Source: DASYLJ01 sp036009625
GTDB lineage: Bacteria; Desulfobacterota; Binatia; DP-6
Direction: 5' to 3'
Assembly (NCBI GenBank): GCA_036009625.1
Contig: DASYLJ010000006.1
Location: forward strand, 1 to 64,000
Length of the DNA stretch: 64,000 nucleotides
The first letter of the stretch is position 1, and each line of letters opens with the position of its first letter. The notes below the pieces were generated by a model, which saw only the letters and a program-made list of their open reading frames with translations, searched no databases and was not told the origin of the DNA. Positions 51,832 through 59,612 of this stretch are shown here, one piece after another. The translations under genes and the position numbers were made by a program.

Positions 51832-52374
51832 ATGCGTCTCGCCCCGCTCGACCCACCCTGGGATGCCGCCGTCGCCGAGGACCTCCAGAAACTCATGCCC
51901 CCCGGCATGGAGCCCCTCGCCCTCTTCCGCACCGTCGCCCACAACCCGCGCGTGCTGCGCCGTTTCCGTCGCAGCGGACTGCTCGACCCCGGCAGCATCA
52001 CGGTCGCCGAGCGCGAGATCATGATCCACCGCACCTGCGCGCGCTGCGGCTCCGAGTACGAGTGGGGCGTGCACGCCACCGTCTTCGGACGGGCGAACGG
52101 GCTCGACGATGCGCGTCTGGCCGCAACCGTCCACGGCACCCCCGACGACCCGGTCTGGACGCCGCGCGAGGCTCTGATCGTGCGCCTGGCAGACGCCCTG
52201 CACGACACCGCGGCGGTGTCCGAACCGTTGTGGGGACGGCTCCGAGCGGAGTTCTCGCCGGCCCAGTTGGTCGAGCTGGTGGCGCTGGCGGGCTACTACC
52301 ACCTGGTCTCCTACGTCACGAATGCGTTCGCCATCCCGCTCGAGCCGCTGGGGGAGCGGTTTCCGCCGCCCTGA
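51832..52374 (+). CDS. carboxymuconolactone decarboxylase/AhpD-like protein
   Basis: A 180-residue all-alpha AhpD-like protein. The active-site segment RTCARCGSEYEWGVH has C69-x2-C72 and H81 nine residues on. The CxxC suggests peroxidase or thiol-disulfide redox activity rather than decarboxylation. N- and C-terminal halves are helical. Its promoter region is shared with the divergent HxlR gene through the GCTACCG operator. An AGGGAG site precedes the ATG. An oxidant- or electrophile-induced detoxification pair is the likely reading. Confidence 0.88.
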   Translation: MRLAPLDPPWDAAVAEDLQKLMPPGMEPLALFRTVAHNPRVLRRFRRSGLLDPGSITVAEREIMIHRTCARCGSEYEWGVHATVFGRANGLDDARLAATVHGTPDDPVWTPREALIVRLADALHDTAAVSEPLWGRLRAEFSPAQLVELVALAGYYHLVSYVTNAFAIPLEPLGERFPPP

Positions 52375-52406
52375 GCCCCGGGTCGCGTCGGGAACGCGAA
52401 TGACCT

Positions 52407-54119
52407 ATGCATGCTCGTTCGCTCATGCCGCAACGTAAAACGTCCCCTGAAGTAGCCGGCTTTGCCGGTCTCGGCCTCGACCCCCGGCTCCTCGAGGGCC
52501 TCACCGCCCTCGGCTACGAGGAGCCCACCCCGATCCAGGTGGCGGCCATCCCCCCACTGCTCGCCGGGCGCGATCTCCTCGCGCAGGCGGCCACGGGCAC
52601 GGGCAAGACGGCGGCGTTCGCCTTACCCCTGCTTCACCGTCTCACCCCCGATGCGGCACCGCGGGATCGCACCTCCACCCTGATCCTCGTCCCCACCCGG
52701 GAGCTCGCGATGCAGGTGGCCGAGGCCGTCCATCGCTACGGCAAGGTGCTCGGCGTGCGGGTGCTGCCGATCTACGGCGGGGCGTCCATGAGCGCGCAGA
52801 TCCGTTCGCTGCGCCGCGGGGTCGACGTCGTCATCGCCACGCCGGGTCGCGCCCTCGACCACATCCGGCGCGAGACCCTCAGCCTCGCCTCGGTGCGCGT
52901 CGTCGTGCTCGACGAGGCGGACGAGATGCTCGACATGGGCTTCGCCGAGGATCTCGAAGCCATCCTCTCGGCCACGCCCAAGAAGAAGCAGACCGCGCTC
53001 TTCTCGGCCACGCTGCCGCCCCGCATCTCGGCCATCGCGCGCTCGCATCTGAGCGACCCGGTCGTCATCGAGATCGACCGCGCCGTGGTGAAGGCCGGCA
53101 CCACCGCCAAGGTACGGCAGGTGGCCTACGTCGTGCCCCGCCCGCACAAGATGGCGGCGCTCGGCCGCGTGCTCGACATCGAGCACCCCACCTCGGCCAT
53201 CGTCTTCTGCCGCACGCGCACCGAGGTCGACGAGCTCGCCGAGACGCTCACCGCGCGCGGCTACCGCGCCGAGGCGCTGCACGGCGGCCTGTCGCAGGAC
53301 CAGCGCGACCGCGTCATGCAGAAGTTCCGCGGCCGCAAGACCGACCTGCTCATCGCCACCGACGTCGCCGCCCGCGGGCTCGACGTCCAGCACGTATCGC
53401 ACGTCGTCAACTACGACGTCCCGGTCGCCGCCGACGCCTACGTGCACCGCATCGGTCGCACCGGCCGCGCCGGCCGCACCGGCGTCGCCATCACGCTCGC
53501 CGAGCCGCGCGAGCATCGCATGCTGCGCAACATCGAGCGCGTCACCAAGCAGCGCATCGAAATCGCGCCGCTGCCGACGGTGGCCGACCTGCGTGCCCGT
53601 CGCCTCGAGATGACGCGCGCGTCGCTGCGCGACACCATCGTCGCCGGCGACCTCGACGGCTACCGCGGCATCGTCGAGTCGCTCGCCGAGGAGTTCGACG
53701 TCATGGACGTCGCGGCGGCGGCAGTGAAGCAGGCCGACAGCAACACCGGCGGTGGCGAGGACGAGGAGATTCCGGTGGTGGTGGCGCGACCGGAGCGGCC
53801 GGAACGATCGGATCGTCCGGCGCGTCCCGACCGCCCGATGCCGCCACGCGGGCGCGGCGGTGCGTCGTCGTCGGTGGACATGGCACGCCTCTTCATCGGT
53901 GGCGGCCGTGCGATGCGGATCACGCCCGCCGACCTGGTCGGCGCCATCGCCAACGAGGCCGGCATCAACGGTCGCGAGATCGGCGCCATCCGCATCGACG
54001 AGCGCTTCTCCCTGGTGGAGGTGCCGCGCGGCATCGTCGACGACGTCGTCGAAGCACTGCGCAACACCACCATCAAAGGGAAGCGGCTGACGGTGCGACG
54101 CGACCAGCACGGCGGCTGA
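52407..54119 (+). CDS. DEAD-box RNA helicase (CsdA/DeaD-like)
   Basis: A 570-residue helicase. The Q motif PTPIQVAAIPP, motif I AATGTGKT, Ia VPTRELA, II DEAD, III SAT, IV IVFCRTRTEVDE, V ATDVAARGLD and VI HRIGRTGRAGR are all present. A linker with REP-like (RPERPERSDRPARPDRPMPP) basic/acidic repeats precedes a DbpA-type RNA-binding domain (about 490-565; ARLFIGGGRAMRITPADLVGAIA). This matches DeaD/CsdA cold-shock and ribosome-assembly helicases. ATG 52407 is used; ATG 52425 is an alternative, and neither has a clear Shine-Dalgarno sequence. Confidence 0.93.
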   Translation: MHARSLMPQRKTSPEVAGFAGLGLDPRLLEGLTALGYEEPTPIQVAAIPPLLAGRDLLAQAATGTGKTAAFALPLLHRLTPDAAPRDRTSTLILVPTRELAMQVAEAVHRYGKVLGVRVLPIYGGASMSAQIRSLRRGVDVVIATPGRALDHIRRETLSLASVRVVVLDEADEMLDMGFAEDLEAILSATPKKKQTALFSATLPPRISAIARSHLSDPVVIEIDRAVVKAGTTAKVRQVAYVVPRPHKMAALGRVLDIEHPTSAIVFCRTRTEVDELAETLTARGYRAEALHGGLSQDQRDRVMQKFRGRKTDLLIATDVAARGLDVQHVSHVVNYDVPVAADAYVHRIGRTGRAGRTGVAITLAEPREHRMLRNIERVTKQRIEIAPLPTVADLRARRLEMTRASLRDTIVAGDLDGYRGIVESLAEEFDVMDVAAAAVKQADSNTGGGEDEEIPVVVARPERPERSDRPARPDRPMPPRGRGGASSSVDMARLFIGGGRAMRITPADLVGAIANEAGINGREIGAIRIDERFSLVEVPRGIVDDVVEALRNTTIKGKRLTVRRDQHGG

Positions 54120-54176
54120 CCGGCACGAACGCGAGCCCGGCAGCGAGGACCGGCAGCACCGGCGCCGCCAGCACCC

Positions 54177-54719
54177 TCACGAACGACGCGGATCCGGCTG
54201 CGGAGCACATCGGAATGTGCGACGGACCGCGTCCAGCTCGGCGAGGCGCGTCTCGTCGCTGACGAGGGTGCGCACCAGCACGATCCCGCGGTCGCTCGGC
54301 GCATCGACGCGCACCGCGCCGGCCGGCACCTCGACGACCGCGCCGGGCGACGCGAGCACCAGCGCGACGTGCCCACCCGTCGCCTGCCGATCGTTCAGGA
54401 CGAAGAAGTTGTCGGTGTTGGCAGCGAACATCGACACCGACCAGTAGGTGTCACGCGGAACGTCGGCCGTGATCTGCAGGGGACCGTCGGCGACGTCGAA
54501 GACGCAGAGCGAGTAGAGAAGATCGGGGCTCGGACGCACCACGGCGTGCGACGTCTCGTCGGCGCGCGGCGCGTACTCGGCGACATTGCGTCCCTGCCGG
54601 CGCGCCATGGCGATCATGGTGCCCATCATGATGGCGCGCGGAATCGCCCACACCGCGACCACGTGCACCAGCGCAGCCCCGACGACGGCAGCGCCTACCC
54701 AGGGAAGTGCCCGCCTCAC
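54177..54719 (-). CDS. DUF1254-like membrane-anchored protein
   Basis: A 180-residue protein with one N-terminal TM helix (about residues 5-30) followed by a beta-rich domain. Segments RPSPDLLYSLCVFDVADGPLQITADVP, YWSVSMFAANTDNFFVLND and GIVLVRTLV are the conserved core of the DUF1254 family, shorter here than full-length forms. It overlaps the DUF1214 gene by ATGA. DUF1254 and DUF1214 domains usually occur fused; here they are split into two coupled genes. The function is unknown. Confidence 0.75.
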   Translation of the reverse strand: MRRALPWVGAAVVGAALVHVVAVWAIPRAIMMGTMIAMARRQGRNVAEYAPRADETSHAVVRPSPDLLYSLCVFDVADGPLQITADVPRDTYWSVSMFAANTDNFFVLNDRQATGGHVALVLASPGAVVEVPAGAVRVDAPSDRGIVLVRTLVSDETRLAELDAVRRTFRCAPQPDPRRS

Positions 54720-55315
54720 GCGCAGTCCTCGCGCTGGATGCGCGGCAGGACGGTGCCGGCGAGGTCGTCCGCGACGCGGCCGTCGGGCTCGTAGAGGCGC
54801 AGCGTCAGCGAGAACGTCTCGCCGGCCGGCGCCGTCGCGATCCAGTTCGCGTCGCGAGGCTCGCCACCGACGACGATGGTGAACGCGCCGTCCGCGTCAC
54901 GCTGCACCCGCGCGCGATCGACCGAGTAGGCGTGCCGTGGATTCGCCACCAGGTAGTGGTCGGCACCGTACGCCGTGATCGACCACCACCGGGTCGGCGG
55001 ATCGCGACCCTCGACGCGGTAGCGACAGTCCGAGCGCAGCGGCGCGCCCGCGTCGTCGGTGGTGGCGGTGTAATAGATCGTTTCGGTGCGGTTGAGTGCC
55101 AGCAGCCCGGCCATGGCCACCGCCGCCCGCAGATAGGGATCCGCCGTCGACGAGCCGATGTGTGCGTTCGTCTGCCACGCACCGTTCGTGACGCCCCCCG
55201 TCCCGCCGGTGCGACGGACCGCCCACACCGCCGATCCGACGCCGAGGACGAGCGCCACGACCACGGTGGCCGTCACCTTCGCGGGCGTGCCGCGCCACCG
55301 CGAGCGGGACGTCAT
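54716..55315 (-). CDS. DUF1214-like membrane-anchored protein
   Basis: A 199-residue protein with an N-terminal TM helix (about residues 14-35) and a DUF1214 domain: NRTETIYYTATTDDAGAPL, RYRVEGRDPPTRWWSITAYG, YLVANPRHAYSV and NWIATAPAGETFSLTLRLYEPDGRV are its hallmark segments. A GGAGG site 7 nt before ATG 55315 decides the start over a GTG six bases upstream. It is the upstream member of the DUF1214/DUF1254 pair, presumably a complex in the envelope. Confidence 0.8.
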   Translation of the reverse strand: MTSRSRWRGTPAKVTATVVVALVLGVGSAVWAVRRTGGTGGVTNGAWQTNAHIGSSTADPYLRAAVAMAGLLALNRTETIYYTATTDDAGAPLRSDCRYRVEGRDPPTRWWSITAYGADHYLVANPRHAYSVDRARVQRDADGAFTIVVGGEPRDANWIATAPAGETFSLTLRLYEPDGRVADDLAGTVLPRIQREDCA

Positions 55316-55355
55316 GGGCACCCTCCCTGGAGCAGTTGCCGGCGGCGGGCAACCA

Positions 55356-57059
55356 TCACGGCGTGAACGTCTTCATCGCCGACCGCGTGCCGTCGGCATA
55401 CACCAGCTGCACGGCGACGAAGCGCAGCGTCTTCGGCGCCTCGAGGTAGAGCGGTCCGTCGCCGACCTCGAAGGCGTTTCCTCCCGGCGCCACCGGCGTG
55501 AACGGGAAGGTCTGGTCGAGCGCCTCGCTGTCGAACGAGTAGCGGATCTCGCGCAGCGCGCTGCGGAAGCTCAGGAGCTGCGTGAAATAGACCAGCGACG
55601 CCGTGCCGTTCGGCTGCACGCTGAGCCAGGCACCGCTGGTCTGCTCGAGCGCCATCTTGCCGAACTTCACGTCCGCCGTGCCGGTATCGAACGGCAGCGT
55701 GAACGGCCCGTTGGTGGCGCCGGCCAGGTCGACGTAGCGCACGTCGATGGTGTGCGCCCCGGGCGCGACCTTGCCGAGTGGAACGTTCGGGTTGGGCATC
55801 GGCTGCCCCGTCTGCGGATCGTTCATCGCCAGCACGCCCGTCGAGACGAAGTCGCCGTGCCCGTCGATGCGGTACGCGATGTCCTTGACGCGGGTGTCGG
55901 CGAACCCGAGCGTCAGCGTCCAGCCCGCGTTGCTCGGCGTCGCCGACATGGTGACGGGCGTGTCGAGCACCGTCGCCGACAGCCCGGCCAGCTTCGCCGC
56001 GCGCGCATCGGCGTCGTCGAGCCAACCCTTCGCCTCGCGCTTGTCCAGGAGCCAGCGCTGGAACTGGCCCTTCGCATTCAGGTCGGCCAGCTGTGCCAGC
56101 AGCGCCTTCTCGCGCCGCTTGTCGGCGATGGTCTGCTCGCCGAGCTTCTCCACCGAATACTCGCGACTCAATAGATACACCGCCGGTGCATGGTCGGGGT
56201 GCTGCGCGATGATCTGCGTCAGGGCCGCCGCGCGCTGCTCCTTCGGCAGCAGCAATGCCGACGCCGTCTCGAGCGACACGGTATGGTTCGTCTTCCGCAT
56301 CGCGCCGACGATCTCGCGCGCGCCGTCGAGCCCGTCCTGCACCTTCAGCATGTCGACGTAGCTGAGATACGGATCGATGAACTCCACGCCGCTCGCGAGG
56401 TAGGCGTTGTACGACGTGCGCGCGCCCGCGAAGTCGCTCTTGAGCTCGTACAGTCGCGCGTTGTGGTAGTGCTCGGCGGGCGTGCTCGGGTTGGCCACGA
56501 CGACGCCGGCCGTGGTCGCGCGCTCGAACGCCGCGCTCAGGTCGTCGAGCTTCGCCAGCACCGTCGTCGTGTCGGCGGCGATGCGATCGGTGGTCTGCTG
56601 CACGCGCGCGACGTCGCCGCGGATGGCGAAGAGCTCCGATTGCAGGTGCTCCACTCCAGGCACCACGGTCGCCACGATCCCCGTGTCGGGCTTGGCGCCG
56701 ACGTTCTGGGCCGCGAGCACCAGCGCCAGCACGATCGTCGAGATCAGTCCGAACGCGAAGCTCACGCTCCAGACGTTGGTCTCGGTGGCCTGCGCCACTT
56801 CCGCTTGGGTCAGCCGCCCATCTGCCAACGCCTGACGCATGGCGCGCTGATAGCGCCCGAACCAGAGGAACCCGGCCACGACGGTGATCACGCTCGACGC
56901 GATCGTGAACCAGAGGACGAACCGCGCCAGCGGCGCGCCGAGGTCGCCGATCAGCGCCAGGAAGGCCGTCAACGGCGCGCCCGCCTTCATCGCGCGCCCC
57001 ATCAGGTTGCGGTAGCTGGCGGCGCAGGTGCCGACGATGTCGGCGAGAAGGTCGGCCAT
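55356..57059 (-). CDS. membrane protein with coiled-coil and TPR-like segment, 567 residues
   Basis: Two TM helices (about 45-68 and 97-120) bracket a short loop. A coiled-coil region (about 135-190; DVARVQQTTDRIAADTTTVLAKLDDLSAAFERA) follows, then TPR-like helices (about 195-330; AEHYHNARLYELKSDFAGARTSYNAYL) and a C-terminal beta domain (about 375-567). Its N-terminal segment LLADIVGTCAASYRNLMGRAMKAGAP lies in the cytoplasm or membrane interface. No enzyme motif is visible. A TTGACG -35 lies 36 nt before the ATG with a poor -10 and no Shine-Dalgarno sequence. A scaffold or sensor role is inferred. Confidence 0.6.
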   Translation of the reverse strand: MADLLADIVGTCAASYRNLMGRAMKAGAPLTAFLALIGDLGAPLARFVLWFTIASSVITVVAGFLWFGRYQRAMRQALADGRLTQAEVAQATETNVWSVSFAFGLISTIVLALVLAAQNVGAKPDTGIVATVVPGVEHLQSELFAIRGDVARVQQTTDRIAADTTTVLAKLDDLSAAFERATTAGVVVANPSTPAEHYHNARLYELKSDFAGARTSYNAYLASGVEFIDPYLSYVDMLKVQDGLDGAREIVGAMRKTNHTVSLETASALLLPKEQRAAALTQIIAQHPDHAPAVYLLSREYSVEKLGEQTIADKRREKALLAQLADLNAKGQFQRWLLDKREAKGWLDDADARAAKLAGLSATVLDTPVTMSATPSNAGWTLTLGFADTRVKDIAYRIDGHGDFVSTGVLAMNDPQTGQPMPNPNVPLGKVAPGAHTIDVRYVDLAGATNGPFTLPFDTGTADVKFGKMALEQTSGAWLSVQPNGTASLVYFTQLLSFRSALREIRYSFDSEALDQTFPFTPVAPGGNAFEVGDGPLYLEAPKTLRFVAVQLVYADGTRSAMKTFTP

Positions 57060-57244
57060 CGCGGCGAGGAATCACACCCGGACCCACGTCGTCAAAAGGC
57101 GGGCCCCATGCGGGACGCCGGGTCGACCCGGATTCGCGGCTTGAGTCCGAGGGGTTCCGAGGGCACAGAGGAAGGACCGTTGCGGTCGACCGACACGTCG
57201 GGCGACGCACGACCGTCGGGGGTGGGGTGATGGAGGACCGTTCG

Positions 57245-59599
57245 ATGCGGCGACTGGCGGTGACGGGATTCGTGCTCGGTGTCGCGCTCGCGACCTACTC
57301 GGCGGCGCATGCCGCGACGTTCGTGGTGAACAGCACGGCGGATGCCGTGGACGCGACGCCCGGCGACGGCAGCTGCGCCACCGCGGCTGCGGCGTGCACC
57401 CTCCGCGCGGCAGTGCAGGAGGCGAACGCGCTCGCGGGCGCCGACGACATCACCCTGCCCGCGGGCACGTTCCGGCTGACGCTCGTGGGCGCCCCCGAGG
57501 CCCTCGCGGCGACCGGCGATCTCGACGTCACCCAGCCGCTCACCATCACCGGCGCCACGCGCGACACGACGATCATCGATGGCGTCGGGAGCGACCGCGT
57601 CTTCGAAGTCGCCGCGGCCACGGCGATGACCATGAGCAAGCTCACGGTCCGTAACGGGCACACGATGGATCCGGGGGGCGGCATCCTGCACGCCGGCGGC
57701 GCCGCGCTGACGCTCACCGACGTCGCGTTCCGCGGCAACACCGCCAGCGTCGGCGGCGCCGTGCTGATGGCCAGCGGTCCGATCACGATCGCCGACTGCG
57801 CGTTCGACGACAACTTCGCCACCGGAACGGGTGGCGCCGTCGTCCACTCCCCCGGAAGCGCGCAGGCGTTCGATCTGCGCCGCTCGACGTTCACGCGCAA
57901 TGCGGCACCCGCCGGCGTTGCCGGTGCCGTGCTCTACTCGGGCCCGGGCAACGTCGTCGTGGACGCCTGCACGTTCACCGGCAATCGCGGCCAGACCGGC
58001 GGCTCCATGACCATCATCGCCGCCGACGTCACCATCACCGGCAGCACCATCGACGACTCGCACGCGACCGGCGGCAGCGTCGCCGGCGGCGCGATCGTGC
58101 AGGCGACGGGCAGCGCCGTCGTGCGCGACACCACGGTGCGTCGCTCGGTCGCCGAGGGCGGCTACGGCGGCATGCTCATCACGGCGGGAACCGGCGTGAC
58201 GATGACGGGCTGTACCTTCGAGGACAACCAGGCTCTCGGCGGCGCCGGGTTCGGCGGCGTCAACATCATGAACACGGCCGGTGCGGTCCTCGTCGAGGAC
58301 TCGACCTTCCGGGGTAATCTGGCGCCGCTCGGTCTCGCCGGCGGGTTCTTCGCCGCCTCCGGCGGCTCGGTGAGCCTGGCGCGCGTCGTCGTCGAGGACA
58401 ACCAGGCGGGCACCATCGCCGGCGGGCTGTTCTTGTCGTCGGCCGAAAGCATCGCGATCACGGCCAGTCGCGTGATCGGCAATGCGGCCTCGTCAGGCAT
58501 CGCCGGGGGACTGTTCATGACGGCCGGGACCACCGGCACGATCTCCGACACGACCATCGCCGACAACATCACGTCGGGCGGACCCGCAGGCGGTGCGTAC
58601 GCGACGGCGACCACCGCACTCACCATCGAGCGCAGCACCGTGGCCGACAACGTGACGGTGGGTGCCGGCTCCGTCGGCGGTGGCGCATTCCTCGCGGGCG
58701 CCACCATCGACCTCCGCAACAGCACGATCTCCGGCAACTTCGCGCAGACCGAGGGCGGCGGCATCTACATCGCCGGCGGTACCGCCACCATCGACAGCTG
58801 CACGTTCCACGGCAACGAGACCCTCGGCACGAGCGCCGCGATCTACGGCGCCATCGCCCCGACGCTGCGGGCGACGGTCATCGGTGCCACCGCGACCCCG
58901 AGCTGCGGACCGCTGCCTCCCGTGTCCGCCGGTGACAACGTCGACCAGGACGGCAGCTGCGTTCTCGGCGGTCCACGCGATCGGAGCGGTATCGATCCGC
59001 TGCTGGGGCCGCTCGCGGACAACGGCGGCCCGACGTTCACGCACGAGCCGCTCGCGGGCAGCCCGCTCATCGACGCCGACGGCGGCACCTGCCTCGCCCT
59101 CGATCAGCGCAGCATCGCCCGGCCCACCGACGGCGACGGCGACGGCACCAGCGCGTGCGACATCGGCGCCGTCGAGTTCGTCGACGAGTGTCCGACCGAC
59201 CCGGCCAAGCGCCTCCCGGGCGTCTGCGGGTGCGGCGTGCCCGACGTCGACGAGAACACGAACGGTGCCGTCGACTGCCTCATCAATGCCGAGCTGAAGG
59301 CCCGCATCGTCTCCAGTCGCACCGTCCTCGTGAGCCTCACCGGCGAGAAGAGCGACGCGCAGACGGCCGCGAAGGCCGAGCTCACCGCCCTGGCCGACGG
59401 CCTGCTCGCCTATTGCACGGCGAACGAGACCACGATCGTGCCGACGTCACCGACCGTGAAGCTGGTGAAGCTCGCGAAGAAGGCTCGCAAGGCGCTCCGC
59501 GCCGCACGCAAGGGCAAGGGTGCGGCGCTCCAGAAGAAGCAGGTCCGCGGCGGCAAGGCGCTGGACGCCCTCGACGGCGCCGTCGCGCCGCAGGCGTGA
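57245..59599 (+). CDS. secreted parallel beta-helix protein (CSLREA type), copy 1
   Basis: A 784-residue exported protein. A signal peptide (about residues 1-23) precedes the domain with CTLRAAVQEANALAGADDITLPAGTF. Right-handed parallel beta-helix repeats (about 90-560) with many VxGNxA turns follow, then the choice-of-anchor-like segment PLADNGGPTFTHEPLAGSPLIDADGG. A CGCGVPDVDENTNGAVDC calcium-type loop and a Lys-rich helical tail close it. ATG 57245 has GGAGG 8 nt upstream; two earlier in-frame starts (57227, 57230) are weaker. A paralogue follows 13 bp downstream. A surface adhesin or polysaccharide-binding role is likely. Confidence 0.85.
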   Translation: MRRLAVTGFVLGVALATYSAAHAATFVVNSTADAVDATPGDGSCATAAAACTLRAAVQEANALAGADDITLPAGTFRLTLVGAPEALAATGDLDVTQPLTITGATRDTTIIDGVGSDRVFEVAAATAMTMSKLTVRNGHTMDPGGGILHAGGAALTLTDVAFRGNTASVGGAVLMASGPITIADCAFDDNFATGTGGAVVHSPGSAQAFDLRRSTFTRNAAPAGVAGAVLYSGPGNVVVDACTFTGNRGQTGGSMTIIAADVTITGSTIDDSHATGGSVAGGAIVQATGSAVVRDTTVRRSVAEGGYGGMLITAGTGVTMTGCTFEDNQALGGAGFGGVNIMNTAGAVLVEDSTFRGNLAPLGLAGGFFAASGGSVSLARVVVEDNQAGTIAGGLFLSSAESIAITASRVIGNAASSGIAGGLFMTAGTTGTISDTTIADNITSGGPAGGAYATATTALTIERSTVADNVTVGAGSVGGGAFLAGATIDLRNSTISGNFAQTEGGGIYIAGGTATIDSCTFHGNETLGTSAAIYGAIAPTLRATVIGATATPSCGPLPPVSAGDNVDQDGSCVLGGPRDRSGIDPLLGPLADNGGPTFTHEPLAGSPLIDADGGTCLALDQRSIARPTDGDGDGTSACDIGAVEFVDECPTDPAKRLPGVCGCGVPDVDENTNGAVDCLINAELKARIVSSRTVLVSLTGEKSDAQTAAKAELTALADGLLAYCTANETTIVPTSPTVKLVKLAKKARKALRAARKGKGAALQKKQVRGGKALDALDGAVAPQA

Positions 59600-59612
59600 G
59601 GAGGAGGTCGGC

